NCBI RefSeq assembly: GCF_002214465.1
Contig: NZ_CP015101.1
Location: 236,502-300,501, forward strand
Direction of reading: 5' to 3'
Origin: Thermococcus barossii
GTDB taxonomy: Archaea; Methanobacteriota_B; Thermococci; Thermococcales; Thermococcaceae
DNA length: 64,000 nucleotides
Shown: positions 1 through 9,973 of the stretch, in pieces
Layout: every line of letters begins with the position of its first letter
Position numbering within the stretch: position 1 is the first letter of the stretch
Notes under the pieces: model-generated
Seen by the model: only the letters and a program-made list of their open reading frames with translations
What the model was told of the DNA's origin: nothing
Database searches by the model: none
Position numbers and translations under genes: made by a program

Positions 1-377
1 GCAGAAACCTCGCCCTTCGCTTCTGGGACTGGGGTATAAAGACTGCCATAAGCGTTGCTGAGGTTCGCTACTCAACGGATCTGCCAATTATCGCTACTGG
101 CGGAATGCGCGACGGAATAATGATGGCGAAGGCCCTCGCAATGGGTGCAACCTTTGCCGGCGTCGCTTTACCGCTCCTCAGACCAGCGGTCAAGGGCGAC
201 GTTGAGGGGGTAATCAAAGTCCTTCAGCGCTACATCGAGGAGATACGAAATGCCATGTTCCTCGTTGGGGCTAAAAACGTCGAGGAGCTCAGGAAGGTTC
301 CGCTTGTGGTTACGGGCTTCACGAGGGAGTGGCTCGAGCAGAGGATTGAGCTGGCGAGTTATCTCAGGGGGCGCTGA
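1..377 (+). CDS. fni: Isopentenyl-diphosphate delta-isomerase type 2, C-terminal part (runs off the left edge)
   Basis: The last roughly 124 codons of an FMN- and NAD(P)H-dependent IPP isomerase, which interconverts IPP and DMAPP for archaeal lipid synthesis in the cytoplasm. The reading frame is open from base 3. The visible part has the family's barrel end: W-D-W-G, then [10 protein letters not shown], which is the phosphate-binding GG motif for FMN, then AKALAMGA and the C-terminal helix pair. The start lies outside the window. The next isoprenoid gene downstream is idsA, with RNase J between them, a combination typical of Thermococcales. Identification is by pattern and is strong. Confidence 0.9.
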   Translation, partial: RNLALRFWDWGIKTAISVAEVRYSTDLPIIATGGMRDGIMMAKALAMGATFAGVALPLLRPAVKGDVEGVIKVLQRYIEEIRNAMFLVGAKNVEELRKVPLVVTGFTREWLEQRIELASYLRGR

Positions 378-510
378 TTTTACATCTTCTGCCTTCACGC
401 GACTCTTTTACTCTTCCCCCTATTTGCTCATTTTAAGAGCAAAACCCAACTCTGAATAGGATTATAACTAAACAAAGGAGAGAAGAATTCTTGTATATAG
501 TAAAAGGAAA

Positions 511-520
511 AATTTATAAC
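511..520 (+). promoter_or_regulatory. Probable TATA box for the 600-1808 gene
   Basis: AATTTATAAC lies about 80 nt before the chosen start, in an AT-rich stretch. A second AT-rich run, TGTATATAG, lies just upstream near 492-500. No other structure is evident in the 222-bp gap after fni. Confidence 0.45.
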
Positions 521-599
521 CAGAAGTTGTATAATGGGTATTGCAGACAAGCCATGGGTGAGTCTATGCATTGACTGTTATTAAACACTGGTGATGGAT

Positions 600-1808
600 A
601 TGAAAAAGAAAAGCTTCTTGGCATTTCTCCTGATTGGGATTGTATTTTTCAGTCTCTTTTTTTATTTTAATCCACTCAGTGAACCCAAAGAGAGTGATCA
701 GGCCTATGAATACTCCGTAGATGAGATGTATGCCCGTCATTCATTTAGCAGGGAATTCGGAAAATTCGATTTTTGGGATTTAATCAGCAAAAAAGACATT
801 GACAGAATTAGGTCTCAAGTTAAAAACGGTTATATGGAATCTGAGGAACTGTTCTATGACACGGGCATATATACATGGCCCCTTTACTCTTCCTATGCAT
901 GGGATGCTGTTGAGAGCAACATTTCCTGCCCAAGAAACATGACCTCTGAGAAATTCCCTGCTTTAATACGAAATATAAGTCCCAGATATGAAAAACTGAG
1001 GAACACCCAAGAATACTATTTAAGGGCTTTCAGGAATCTTGAGAGTGAGGTCACGGAACCCCGTGCATATGCGTTGTTGGCGTGGCTCGAACTTTTGCTG
1101 GTTGATAACCATGATTTAAATTATGATGAGTATGCCAGAGAATACGGTTTCTCCGAGGATGTATGTAAATCCCTCTTAGGACTCCCAGAATATTACGAGA
1201 ACTATGTCTTTCCTTACGTTGAGATGGGAATAGGGAGAGTTATCGAGCTCAACTCTAGGTCTTCAGGTGACGAGATTCTAAGCGAAAAGGCCCGTGCAAT
1301 AATACAAAATCGGGGAGACTTACTGGGCTCTGAGCTTGTCCTTATTAACAAAACAAAACAGGGAAGCCTGGAGGTCTATGGGGCATATGGACTGACCTAT
1401 TACAACCTTTCAAAAAACTTATCCACCCGCGGGTTTAATTCTCTGGCGCTGTTCTATTTCAGCTGGGCTGAGGGGTACTACAATATTTCCAAAGACGATG
1501 TCGCGAAAGTTCCAATGAGACTTGATTACCCATTCAATGTGTCTGAAATTCGGGACATGGTATACTCGGAGACCAGCGATCTCCTGAACCGGCTCCACAG
1601 AAGCAACTTTTACACCCTCGATCCGCTGATCTCCCAGGTGGTGCTCTATCACATCGCCAGAGTAGACTATACGGTGCTCCCAAAGCTTCAAGACAGGAAT
1701 TCAGGGATGTACTTCATGTACCCCTCGGAGGTATACACTGAATACCTCCGGATACTGGCGAAAGTTAGAGGGGTGGAGATATTCTACGAACACTTGGCAG
1801 AATCCTGA
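600..1808 (+). CDS. Hypothetical membrane-anchored extracytoplasmic protein
   Basis: I do not recognise this 402-residue protein. It begins with MKKKS and a hydrophobic stretch of about 20 residues (LAFLLIGIVFFSLFFYF), which fits an uncleaved N-terminal anchor or signal. The rest is polar, rich in Tyr, Glu and Asn, with several N-glycosylation sequons (for example NIS, NMT, NLS) and no obvious catalytic motif, and it looks mainly helical. The ATG at 600 is preferred because GGTGAT at 590-595 precedes it by 4 nt; GTG 591 and ATG 594 are in frame. Its base composition is visibly more AT-rich than its neighbours, and it sits between fni and the RNase J gene, so later insertion is plausible. Confidence 0.6.
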   Translation: MKKKSFLAFLLIGIVFFSLFFYFNPLSEPKESDQAYEYSVDEMYARHSFSREFGKFDFWDLISKKDIDRIRSQVKNGYMESEELFYDTGIYTWPLYSSYAWDAVESNISCPRNMTSEKFPALIRNISPRYEKLRNTQEYYLRAFRNLESEVTEPRAYALLAWLELLLVDNHDLNYDEYAREYGFSEDVCKSLLGLPEYYENYVFPYVEMGIGRVIELNSRSSGDEILSEKARAIIQNRGDLLGSELVLINKTKQGSLEVYGAYGLTYYNLSKNLSTRGFNSLALFYFSWAEGYYNISKDDVAKVPMRLDYPFNVSEIRDMVYSETSDLLNRLHRSNFYTLDPLISQVVLYHIARVDYTVLPKLQDRNSGMYFMYPSEVYTEYLRILAKVRGVEIFYEHLAES

Positions 1809-1928
1809 GGGGAAGAACAGCACGGATTCTTTGGCCTTCTTTTCTTTGCTACCTTTTGGAAACTCGCTCATAACTGGAAAATGTCAGGTGGAACAAGAAG
1901 ATGTTTGTTTAACCTGAGAATGCACACC

Positions 1929-1936
1929 TTTTTAAA
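1929..1936 (+). promoter_or_regulatory. TATA box for the RNase J gene
   Basis: TTTTTAAA lies about 75 nt upstream of the chosen start and is followed by a GC-richer leader. It suggests that this gene has its own promoter and does not depend on fni. Confidence 0.45.
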
Positions 1937-2008
1937 CCCCTGCCAACAACTATGACCAACGCAGCTCCATGCCTCAGGAGAGGCTTGGGGGCGTTGGGAG
2001 GAATAGAC

Positions 2009-3331
2009 ATGATAAAAATCTACACAGTTAGCGGTTACGAGGAAGTAGGCAAGAACATGACCGCCGTCGAATACAACGGCGAAGTTGTTATAATCGACAT
2101 GGGGATAAGGCTTGACCGCGTTCTCATTCATGAAGACGTCAATATCCAGCAGTTTCCCACGAAGGAACTTCAAAAATTGGGTGCAATTCCTGACGATTCA
2201 TCAATACGGAACAGGAAGGTCGTCGCGATAACCTTCACCCACGGCCATCTCGACCACATCGGAGCCGTCGCGAAGCTGGCTCCCCATTACCCGGATGTCC
2301 CGATATACGGCACGCCCTACACGATAAAGCTCGCGAAGGGCGAGGTCAAGAGCGAGCAGTACTTCGAGGTCAAGAACCCCATGTACGAGACAGAGTACGG
2401 CGAGATAGTCCAGGTGAGCGAGAACCTGGCGATAGAGTTTGTGAGGATAACTCACTCCATTCCGCAGTCCTCTATGGTCGTCGTCCACACCCCGGAGGGT
2501 GCCGTGGTTCACACGGGCGACTTCAAGTTTGACAACAACAACCCCCTCGGCGAGAGGCCGGACTACAAGCGCCTGAGGGAGCTCGGCAAAGAGGGCGTTA
2601 AGGTTCTTATCCCCGAGTCAACCCGTATTGAGCAGCCAACCAAGACGCCGAGCGAGGCGGTCGCCCAGATGCTCCTTGAGGACTTCTTCCTCTACGAGGG
2701 AATGGAGGCTGACGGCCTTATAGCGACCACCTTCGCCAGTCACATCGCCCGCCTTCAGGAGCTCATATGGATAGCCAACAAGATGGGCAGGCAGGCCGTT
2801 CTTGTGGGGCGCTCGCTCGCCAAGTACACCGGCATAGCCAAGCAGCTCGGTCTGATCAAGATGAAGGGGGCCAAGGCAGTTAGGAGTCCCAACGCGGTAA
2901 GAAAGGTTCTCAAGGAGGTTTCCGGGGCGAGGGAGAGCTACCTCCTCATAGTAACGGGGCACCAGGGAGAGCCGGGGGCCGTTCTTACTAGGATGGCAAA
3001 CGGGGAGCTCTACGACATCGGCAAGCGCGACACCGTCGTCTTCTCAGCAGGGACAATACCCAACCCCCTCAACAGGGCCCAGCGCTACGTGCTGGAGACC
3101 AAGCTCAAGATGCGGGGAGTTAGGATGATAAAGGATCTCCACGTCTCCGGCCACGCCAGCAGGGAGGATCATCGCTACCTCCTTCGGCTTCTCAACCCGG
3201 AGAACATAGTGCCGGCACACGGCGACTTCAGGATGCTCACCCACTACGCCGAGCTGGCGGAGGAGGAGGGCTACCTCATCGGCAGGGACGTCTTTGTATC
3301 GAGGAACGGGTACATGGTCGAGATAAAGTAG
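2009..3331 (+). CDS. Archaeal RNase J, beta-CASP metallo-beta-lactamase nuclease
   Basis: A 440-residue zinc-dependent ribonuclease of the aRNase J group, known in Euryarchaeota as a 5'-3' exoribonuclease for RNA turnover. The zinc motif THGHLDH is at about residues 77-83, followed by the histidine of HTGDFKFD and the beta-CASP motifs near VTGHQGEPGA, VSGHASREDH and PAHGDFR. There is no N-terminal KH region, which separates it from FttA at 31628. I chose ATG 2009 because GGGAGGA precedes it; an in-frame GTG/ATG start at 1952 would add 19 unconserved-looking residues. idsA follows 67 bp downstream. Confidence 0.88.
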   Translation: MIKIYTVSGYEEVGKNMTAVEYNGEVVIIDMGIRLDRVLIHEDVNIQQFPTKELQKLGAIPDDSSIRNRKVVAITFTHGHLDHIGAVAKLAPHYPDVPIYGTPYTIKLAKGEVKSEQYFEVKNPMYETEYGEIVQVSENLAIEFVRITHSIPQSSMVVVHTPEGAVVHTGDFKFDNNNPLGERPDYKRLRELGKEGVKVLIPESTRIEQPTKTPSEAVAQMLLEDFFLYEGMEADGLIATTFASHIARLQELIWIANKMGRQAVLVGRSLAKYTGIAKQLGLIKMKGAKAVRSPNAVRKVLKEVSGARESYLLIVTGHQGEPGAVLTRMANGELYDIGKRDTVVFSAGTIPNPLNRAQRYVLETKLKMRGVRMIKDLHVSGHASREDHRYLLRLLNPENIVPAHGDFRMLTHYAELAEEEGYLIGRDVFVSRNGYMVEIK

Positions 3332-3398
3332 GGTAAAACTGATAAAGAGTTGCCCTACTTTTCCTTTAGGTTGCTTTCATCGCTCACGGGGTGATATG

Positions 3399-4430
3399 AT
3401 GGGGAAGTACGATGAGTTGTTTGCAAGGGTTAAGGAGCTTGCAAAGGACGTTGATAAGGCGATATTCGAGCTCATCCCTGAGAAAGAACCGAAGAACCTC
3501 TATGATGCCTCCAGACACTATCCGCTCGCCGGAGGAAAGCGCGTCAGGCCCTTCGTGGTTCTCCGCGCCGCCGAGGCCGTAGGCGGCGACCCAGAAAAGG
3601 CGCTCTATCCAGCCGCCGCCGTCGAGTTCATCCACAACTACTCCCTCGTCCACGATGACATCATGGACATGGACGAGTTGCGCAGGGGAAGACCGACCGT
3701 CCATAAGCTCTGGGGAGTGAACATGGCGATTCTGGCTGGAGACCTGCTCTTCACCAAGGCCTTCGAGGCGATAGCCAAAGCCGAGGTTAGCCCCGAGAAG
3801 AAGGAAAGAATTCTTAACGTTCTGGTCAGGACATCCAACCTTCTCTGCGAGGGCCAGGCCCTTGACATAGAGTTCGAGACGAGGGATGAGGTCACCGTTG
3901 ACGAGTACCTCAGGATGATAAGCGGCAAGACCGGGGCGCTCTTTGAGGGCTCGGCTGAGATAGGCGCGATAGTCGGGACGGATAACGAGGATTACATAAA
4001 GGCCCTTGCTAGGTGGGGAATGAACGTCGGAATAGCGTTTCAGATATGGGATGACGTCCTCGACCTCATAGCGGACGAGGAGAAGCTCGGCAAGCCCGTT
4101 GGGAGCGACATAAGGAAGGGCAAAAAGACGCTCATAGTCAGCCATTTCTTCAGCAAAGCCAGCGAGGAGGACAAGGCCGAGTTCCTCAAGGTCTTCGGCA
4201 AGTACGCCGGCGACGCCAAGGGCGACGCTCTGATACACGATGAGAGGGTCAAGGAGGAAGTCGCCAGGGCCATCGAGCTCCTAAAGAAGTACGGCAGCAT
4301 AGACTACGCTGCGGAATACGCCAAGAACCTCGTTAAGGAGGCCAACGAGGGCCTGAAGGTCCTCCCGAAAAGCGAGGCAAGAAATGATTTGGAGCTGCTG
4401 GCCGAGTTCCTCGTCGAGAGAGAGTTCTGA
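3399..4430 (+). CDS. idsA: Geranylgeranyl diphosphate synthase, bifunctional short-chain prenyl transferase
   Basis: A 343-residue trans-prenyltransferase that condenses IPP with allylic diphosphates to give C15-C20 diphosphates for archaeal ether lipids. GGKRVRP at about residues 45-51 binds IPP. The first aspartate-rich motif DDIMD is at 86-90, followed by RRGRPT, and the second, DDVLD, is at 218-222. GKTG and KGKKT loops are present. GGGGTGAT precedes two tandem ATGs at 3396 and 3399; 3399 has the better spacing. The link to fni by function and position supports an isoprenoid cluster. Confidence 0.93.
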   Translation: MGKYDELFARVKELAKDVDKAIFELIPEKEPKNLYDASRHYPLAGGKRVRPFVVLRAAEAVGGDPEKALYPAAAVEFIHNYSLVHDDIMDMDELRRGRPTVHKLWGVNMAILAGDLLFTKAFEAIAKAEVSPEKKERILNVLVRTSNLLCEGQALDIEFETRDEVTVDEYLRMISGKTGALFEGSAEIGAIVGTDNEDYIKALARWGMNVGIAFQIWDDVLDLIADEEKLGKPVGSDIRKGKKTLIVSHFFSKASEEDKAEFLKVFGKYAGDAKGDALIHDERVKEEVARAIELLKKYGSIDYAAEYAKNLVKEANEGLKVLPKSEARNDLELLAEFLVEREF

Positions 4431-4521
4431 TTTCTGCCTCCTTTCTTTGATTCTCCCATCAACGGGTTCTCATGCAAAATCTTATAACATCACTCCCCCT
4501 AATTATCCTCTGGTGAACAGC

Positions 4522-6051
4522 ATGGGACAGTCCAAATGGGGAGTTCTTATGATCATGAGCGCGGCGCTCTTCATTATGTTCATCGACACCACGATGATGA
4601 ACGTTTCTATCAGCGCCCTTGTAAGGGATCTTGACACAACCGTGGCCGGCGTCCAGGGTGCGATAACGCTCTACGCCCTGGTCATGGCAGCCTTCATGAT
4701 AACCGGCGCAAAGCTGGCCGACATCTGGGGTACAAAGAAGGTCTTCTTCCGCGGACTGGTTATATACACAATAGGAACGCTTATGGCCGCCTTTGCCCCC
4801 AATCTCGCCGTTCTTCTCCTTGGGTGGTCAATCCTGGAGGGCATCGGCGCCTCGATGATGATGCCGGCGACGGTCACCTACATAACCAAGGCCTACACCG
4901 GCAAGGACAGGGCCTTCGCCTTTGGCGTCTGGGGTGGCGTCGGCGGTGCCGCTGCGGCATTCGGTCCGATTATTGGTGGTTTCTTCACGACATACATCAC
5001 CTGGCGTCTCGGCTTCTTCATGGAGGCCTTCATAGCGGCGGGAATATTCGCCTACATGAAGATACTCTCCGACTACAGGCTGGAGAGGAAGGTGAAGCTC
5101 GACGTGGTGGGGGCGGCGCTCGTTGGCATTGGTCTGTTCCTGCTCACGCTTTCCGTCCTCATTATGGATCCCCTATCCAACCCGCCGGTTCTGCTCCTCA
5201 TGGTCGCCGGCCTGGTGGTGCTGGCGGCATTCTGGAAGTACGAAGAACGGAGGAAAAGCAGGGGCGAGGACATTCTCATAGATGTAGACATCTTCAAGTC
5301 TAAAATCTTCACCGCGGCCAACCTGGTGAGCATCTTCTTCCAGATAACGCTCGCGGGCATAATGTTCACAATCCCGGTTTTCGTCCAGCAGTACCTCCAC
5401 TACAACGCCATCCAGACCGGTTTTGTCATAGTCCCTCTCTCGATAATGATGTTCATATTCTCCATGAGCGGCCAGAGGTTTTTGAAGTACCTCACCCCGA
5501 AGCAGATAATCCAGCTCGGAATAGCCCTCACCTTCGTCGGCCTCTACCTCCTCCTCCGCGTCCTCAAGCCCGGGGTCGAGGGAAGCGACTTCGCCCTCGG
5601 CCTGGCCCTCTACGGAACGGGCTTTGGGCTTATATTTTCCCAGATAACCAACCTGGCAATGATGGGGGCGAAGCCGGAGCAGCAGGCTGACGCCTCCGGC
5701 GTCTTCAACGCCCAGAAGCAGTTCGGCCTCTCCCTCGGAACGGCCTTCATCGGTGCCGTCCTCGTCCTTGGAGTCATACACAGCATAACGAGGCAGATCT
5801 ACGAGTCGGGCCTCTTTGAGGGGAACAAGGAGCAGATAAAGGAGGCCGTCATCCAGTGGATAATTAAGATGCAGCAGGGCGAGCTGAACATTCCACCGGA
5901 GTACCACGACATTGTTGTGAAGATGGTGAACGCGTCTTTCATCGACACGATGAAGGTGGCGGTAATCTTCATGATGGGCATCCTCGTCATCAGCGCCCTG
6001 CTCTCCTTCCTCCTGCCGAAGGGGGAGAAGGCCGTCGAAGAAGCTACCTGA
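4522..6051 (+). CDS. MFS transporter, DHA2-like 14-TM drug/proton antiporter
   Basis: A 509-residue polytopic membrane protein. Its N-terminus, with FIDTTMMNVS in the first helix and the long run of hydrophobic segments, matches the 14-helix DHA2 group (QacA/EmrB type), whose members export drugs or organic ions against protons. The motif A-like stretch KLADIWGTKK lies between TM2 and TM3, and a motif C-like GGVGGAAAAFGPIIGG follows. The substrate cannot be read from sequence. The start at 4522 follows GGTGA at 4512; the frame is open further upstream, but that part overlaps idsA and is not MFS-like. Confidence 0.82.
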   Translation: MGQSKWGVLMIMSAALFIMFIDTTMMNVSISALVRDLDTTVAGVQGAITLYALVMAAFMITGAKLADIWGTKKVFFRGLVIYTIGTLMAAFAPNLAVLLLGWSILEGIGASMMMPATVTYITKAYTGKDRAFAFGVWGGVGGAAAAFGPIIGGFFTTYITWRLGFFMEAFIAAGIFAYMKILSDYRLERKVKLDVVGAALVGIGLFLLTLSVLIMDPLSNPPVLLLMVAGLVVLAAFWKYEERRKSRGEDILIDVDIFKSKIFTAANLVSIFFQITLAGIMFTIPVFVQQYLHYNAIQTGFVIVPLSIMMFIFSMSGQRFLKYLTPKQIIQLGIALTFVGLYLLLRVLKPGVEGSDFALGLALYGTGFGLIFSQITNLAMMGAKPEQQADASGVFNAQKQFGLSLGTAFIGAVLVLGVIHSITRQIYESGLFEGNKEQIKEAVIQWIIKMQQGELNIPPEYHDIVVKMVNASFIDTMKVAVIFMMGILVISALLSFLLPKGEKAVEEAT

Positions 6052-6098
6052 GAGTGAACAAAGAGGTGTTCAAAAGGGTAGGAAAAAGAAAGCAGAGG

Positions 6099-9002
6099 TC
6101 ACTCAACAAACACCGCCGGCTTCAGCGGCATCGCGGCCTTCTTCTTTCCTCCCTTGTCCTCCTCCGGGTTGATGATTATCTCGATGCCGAGCTCCTTCTC
6201 CATAAAGTCCTTGGCTTCCCTCAGGGCCTTCTCCTCGTCTATGCGCTTGACCTCAAAGGCCCTCTCCTTGATGAGCTTCTGGATGAGCCTGCTTACCTCC
6301 TTGCCGCGCTTCCTCATCTCCGGGTCTTTCATCAGCTCGGACATCGCTGACTTGAAGTCCTTCTTTTCTGAGACCACTTCCACAACGCGCCACTTCCACT
6401 CCGGGGCGGTGTAGACGTAGGCCCTCTTTGGCTCCTCTATCCTCGCCACGCGGATTATCTCCTTGATGTCCTCGATGAGGGCCTTGACGAACTCCTCCTC
6501 CGCCTCGACCGTCTCGTTCCACCACTCTGGAACCGGCTCTGGCCACTTCGCCAGGCTGACGAACCCTTCCCCGCCGAGCTTCTCCCAGAGCTCCTCGCTG
6601 ATGTGCGGGGTGAACGGGGCCATCAGCCTGACCCAGACCTCTGCGAGCTTTCTGAGCACATGGCGCTTGGCGGTATCATCTCTTCCCTCCGTCCTCCTCA
6701 TGTACCAGCGCAGGTCATTCAGGACTGAATAAAACGCCCACTGCACTGCCGTCCTTGTCCTGAACTCTTCGAGGGCTTTGGTGGCTTCCTCGATTGCCTT
6801 GTTCAGCCTGTGGAGCATCCAGCGGTCGATGTCCTTGAGTTCGACATCCTCCCTTGCATCATAGCCCGCGAACTCGCTTACCAGTTCGTAGAAGCGCTCG
6901 ACCTGCCTGCGGAGCTTTCCGACCTCTTTCCTGCGCCAGTCGAAGTCGCTGTCGTGCTCAGCTAAGCCCATTATGTAGAGCCTCACCACATCGGCACCGT
7001 TCTCCTCGATTGCATCTATGAAGTTCAGCACGTTGCCCTTGCTCTTGCTCATTTTCGTTCCTTCGAGTGTTCCGAAGCCGTTGACGGCTATTCCCTTCGG
7101 CCAGTGCTCCTTCCTGAATATCGCCACGTGGTTGAATATGAAGAACGTCAGGTGGTTCGGTATCAGGTCCTTCGCCGAGCAGCGCCAGTCGAGCGGGTAC
7201 CAGTACTCGAACTCCTCCTTCATTTCATGGATAATCTCCGCTGGAATCCCGGTCTTCTCGGCCAGCTCCTTCTCGCGCTTCTCGCTGAACTCCTCCAGGA
7301 ACAGGTAGTCGAAGAACTCCCTGTCGAGCTTCTCCGGGTCGAGCCTACCCTCCTCGCGGAGCCTGTTGATGTGCCTGCTTATCGTGTAGTACGCCATGTA
7401 GATGGTTGAGTCGCTCAGGCTCTCGATGACCCAGTCGGGATCCCACGGGAGCGGCGTTCCCAGGCCGACTTTTCTCGCGCAGGCCTTCTTGTCGAGCCAC
7501 TCTATTACCGCTTCGAACTGTGCGCGCCTGCTCTCTGGATAAATCGTCATCTCCGCCAGGGCTTCCCTCGCCTTCTCCTTCCACTCGGGGTTGCCGTAGT
7601 CGATGAACCACTGGTCGTGGATTATCTTGATGACGGCCTGGTTTCCGAAGCGGCTTATCACGGGCTTCTCGGCGAACTCGTACATTATCTCGGCCCTTCC
7701 GCTCTCTAGCAGCTCCTTAGCTATCAGGTCTTTGGCCTCCTGGACCGTCTTGCCGGCGTAGGGCTCTATCTTGAAGATGCCCTTGTGGTACTCGGCCTTG
7801 TAGATGTTCTTTGTCGCTTCCTCAAGCTTCTCAACGTCCTTCTGGCTCTTCACTCCGAGCCTCTCAGCCTCTTCCACGGCGGGGAAGTCGCCGTAGCCTT
7901 CGAGCCTTATCAGTGAGATGTAGCTTATCTCCTCGACCACGCGCGGGTCTATGTCGTACTTGAGCAGGAGCTCGGTCTCCTTCTTCAAATCCTCCAGGGC
8001 CACGTGGTCGAAGGGAGCGTGAGCCGGAACGCTCATGACAACCCCTGTCGCGTTGTCTGGGTCAACGAACTCGGCCGGCAGGATTATGACCTCGTCGCCC
8101 GTTACGGGGTTCTTCACGTACTTGCCGATCAGCCTCTCGCCCCTGAACTCCTCGATGACCTCGATCTCCCTGTCCTGGAAGGAGAGCTTGTAAGCGGCTT
8201 CTTTGCTGATTATCCAGGTCTCTTCCCTTCCGTTGCGCCTGACTTTCGCCTTGACGTAAATCGCCTCTGGGTTCAGCCACATGTTGGTTACTCCATAGAC
8301 TGTCTCCGGCCTCAGCGTAGCGGCGGGCAGGTAGATTTCCTCGCCGTTCTCCTCCAGTATGAACTTGATGATGACGTAGTCCAGTATCTGGACGTCTTCG
8401 CCCTCCATTATGTCGTGGTCGCCGAGAGGAGTGCCAACAACCGGGTCCCAGCGGACCCTGTGGGCGCCCTTGACGACCAGCCCCTTGTCCTTGAGAGTCC
8501 AGAACTGCCACTCAATGAACTTGCTGAAGGGCGGGAAGAGACTTGTGGTATGGAACTCGCGCGTCCAGTCAACGGAGAAACCGGCGCGTATGAAGGTCTC
8601 CCTCGCGGCCTTCATGAAGTACTTGACTATCTCCCTCGGATCCTCGAACTTCCAGAGGATTTCCTCGGGAACTTTGTATACGTCGCGGTAGATGTGTATC
8701 GTCTTGGGGTCGCGGTTCTTGATGCGCTCGGCAATTCCAACTATGGGCGCGCCGGTGATGTGCCAGGCCATGGGGAAGAGAACGTTGTACCCCTGCATTC
8801 TCTTGAACCTGGCGATAACGTCGGGAATCGTGTAGGTTCTCGCGTGGCCGACGTGAAGGTGCCCCGAGAGGTACGGGAAAGCGACCGTTATGTAGAACTT
8901 CTTCTCTTTCGGTTTCTCATTTGCCTTTGGTTCAAAGGCCTTTTCCTCCAGCCAGCGCTTCTGCCACTTCTTCTCAATGGCCTTAAAGTCGAGCTCAGCC
9001 AT
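6099..9002 (-). CDS. leuS: Leucyl-tRNA synthetase, archaeal type
   Basis: A 967-residue class I synthetase that charges tRNA-Leu. The HIGH-type motif is [11 protein letters not shown] at about residues 43-53; KMSKS is near residue 650 in [12 protein letters not shown] large CP1 editing insertion lies between them, with an editing-site region such as TLRPETVYG and a later [14 protein letters not shown]. The C-terminal extension is helical and lysine-rich. The start at 9002 is preceded by GAGGAGGT. It is convergent with the MFS gene. A tRNA-Leu gene is also in the window, at 36101. Identification is secure. Confidence 0.97.
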   Translation of the reverse strand: MAELDFKAIEKKWQKRWLEEKAFEPKANEKPKEKKFYITVAFPYLSGHLHVGHARTYTIPDVIARFKRMQGYNVLFPMAWHITGAPIVGIAERIKNRDPKTIHIYRDVYKVPEEILWKFEDPREIVKYFMKAARETFIRAGFSVDWTREFHTTSLFPPFSKFIEWQFWTLKDKGLVVKGAHRVRWDPVVGTPLGDHDIMEGEDVQILDYVIIKFILEENGEEIYLPAATLRPETVYGVTNMWLNPEAIYVKAKVRRNGREETWIISKEAAYKLSFQDREIEVIEEFRGERLIGKYVKNPVTGDEVIILPAEFVDPDNATGVVMSVPAHAPFDHVALEDLKKETELLLKYDIDPRVVEEISYISLIRLEGYGDFPAVEEAERLGVKSQKDVEKLEEATKNIYKAEYHKGIFKIEPYAGKTVQEAKDLIAKELLESGRAEIMYEFAEKPVISRFGNQAVIKIIHDQWFIDYGNPEWKEKAREALAEMTIYPESRRAQFEAVIEWLDKKACARKVGLGTPLPWDPDWVIESLSDSTIYMAYYTISRHINRLREEGRLDPEKLDREFFDYLFLEEFSEKREKELAEKTGIPAEIIHEMKEEFEYWYPLDWRCSAKDLIPNHLTFFIFNHVAIFRKEHWPKGIAVNGFGTLEGTKMSKSKGNVLNFIDAIEENGADVVRLYIMGLAEHDSDFDWRRKEVGKLRRQVERFYELVSEFAGYDAREDVELKDIDRWMLHRLNKAIEEATKALEEFRTRTAVQWAFYSVLNDLRWYMRRTEGRDDTAKRHVLRKLAEVWVRLMAPFTPHISEELWEKLGGEGFVSLAKWPEPVPEWWNETVEAEEEFVKALIEDIKEIIRVARIEEPKRAYVYTAPEWKWRVVEVVSEKKDFKSAMSELMKDPEMRKRGKEVSRLIQKLIKERAFEVKRIDEEKALREAKDFMEKELGIEIIINPEEDKGGKKKAAMPLKPAVFVE

Positions 9003-9145
9003 GGCTATACCTCCTCAGAATTTTTTCAAAAGAGCGTGAACAATACTCCAGAATAGGGGAGCCGTACGGGAAATCAGGCGCTGTTGCGATTCCAGCGATG
9101 GAGAAGGCACTCCCCCCTCATTGGCATCGGAGCGAGTAGGATTCC

Positions 9146-9157
9146 TTATATTTAAAT
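9146..9157 (-). promoter_or_regulatory. TATA box for leuS
   Basis: On the minus strand TTTAAATATAAG lies about 145 nt before the leuS ATG, giving an unusually long leader of roughly 120 nt. The leader holds a 15-codon reading frame (9074-9121). Confidence 0.4.
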
Positions 9158-9205
9158 CTTTTGTCGGACTCGTCCGGTTCTCTTCGTTTACTTTTTGGCA
9201 TCTTC

Positions 9206-9236
9206 CGAACCAAAGTTGTTATATATCTTGGGTTCG
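9206..9236 (+). promoter_or_regulatory. TATA box flanked by a 10-bp inverted repeat, candidate operator of the DUF257 gene
   Basis: CGAACCAAAG (9206-9215) and CTTGGGTTCG (9227-9236) are inverted repeats with one mismatch, separated by TTGTTATATAT, which contains the TATA box. A dimeric repressor bound here would cover the promoter. A further copy of the half-site context, TCGTCCGGTT versus TCGTCTGGTT, lies at about 9170 and 9234. Confidence 0.5.
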
Positions 9237-9257
9237 TCTGGTTAAATTGGTGGGGTG

Positions 9258-9932
9258 ATGGCCGTGGGTAAACTCGGAGAGGTGTTTCAGTTCCTGGATT
9301 CCGTCGGATTTGGAGAAACCGTACTGATAGAGTACACCTCACCCAACTACACCCTCGACTTCATGGTGCTCCTTCTGAAACGATACGCCGATGACAGGGG
9401 TCATCCGTTCGTCGTCGATGATAACTTGGATACGCTCCATGTAATCAACGAGCATCTCAGGTTCTTTGGGGTGAGGGGTATTTTTGACGATGCCATCGTT
9501 CTGAAGACCGGAGGGGTCGTGAACGTAGGAAAGGTCATTGATAGGGTGAAGGTGGAGAGTGAAGCATCAATCTATCTGCGCAGGTACGAAGAAGCAAGTG
9601 CCAGGGCTTTTTCTGACCTAGAAGGGTCTATAAACGTTGTCATTGGACTGGAAAAACTCTTCGCTTTCGTTGACAACTACCGCAACTTCTATGAGATGAT
9701 ATCCAGCATAGACCGGTTCCTGGGAAACAGGAAAAGAAAAGCGTTCTACCTGCTTGACAGGAACATCTGCGAGATGATACCAATCAACCCGCTTCCAGAA
9801 CTTGAGAAGATCGCGAGCACATTCCTGGATGTTCAGTTCGACGGCACCAGGCTGATAGGGAAAATACACAAATCCCCGGACATTAGGATGATAGGATGGG
9901 AGATAGAGGTCTCGGTTGAGGACATCCTCTGA
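9258..9932 (+). CDS. DUF257 family protein
   Basis: A 224-residue protein of the Thermococcales-specific DUF257 family, of unknown function. It has the RecA/KaiC-like look of that group: ETVLIEYTSPNY near residue 20, a strand HPFVVDD, and later strands such as VVIGLEKLFAF and AFYLLDRNI, but no Walker A loop. It is probably a soluble cytoplasmic protein. The start is uncertain: ATG 9258, with GTG 9255 and GTG 9264 also in frame; GGGGTGAT at 9252-9259 would fit GTG 9264 best. The promoter carries the palindrome described at 9206. Confidence 0.7.
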   Translation: MAVGKLGEVFQFLDSVGFGETVLIEYTSPNYTLDFMVLLLKRYADDRGHPFVVDDNLDTLHVINEHLRFFGVRGIFDDAIVLKTGGVVNVGKVIDRVKVESEASIYLRRYEEASARAFSDLEGSINVVIGLEKLFAFVDNYRNFYEMISSIDRFLGNRKRKAFYLLDRNICEMIPINPLPELEKIASTFLDVQFDGTRLIGKIHKSPDIRMIGWEIEVSVEDIL

Positions 9933-9973
9933 CGCTTCGAAACCCTTTTCTTCCGTTTTGCCATCTCTATTCG

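Noticed and set aside
6054-6350. Plus-strand frame of 98 codons over the leuS end
   Set aside because: It is antisense to the leuS C-terminus; the residues are what the reverse of Glu/Lys-rich codons gives.
9118-9342. Minus-strand frame of 74 codons across the leuS/DUF257 gap
   Set aside because: It covers two promoters and the DUF257 start; the arginine-rich product has no features of a protein.
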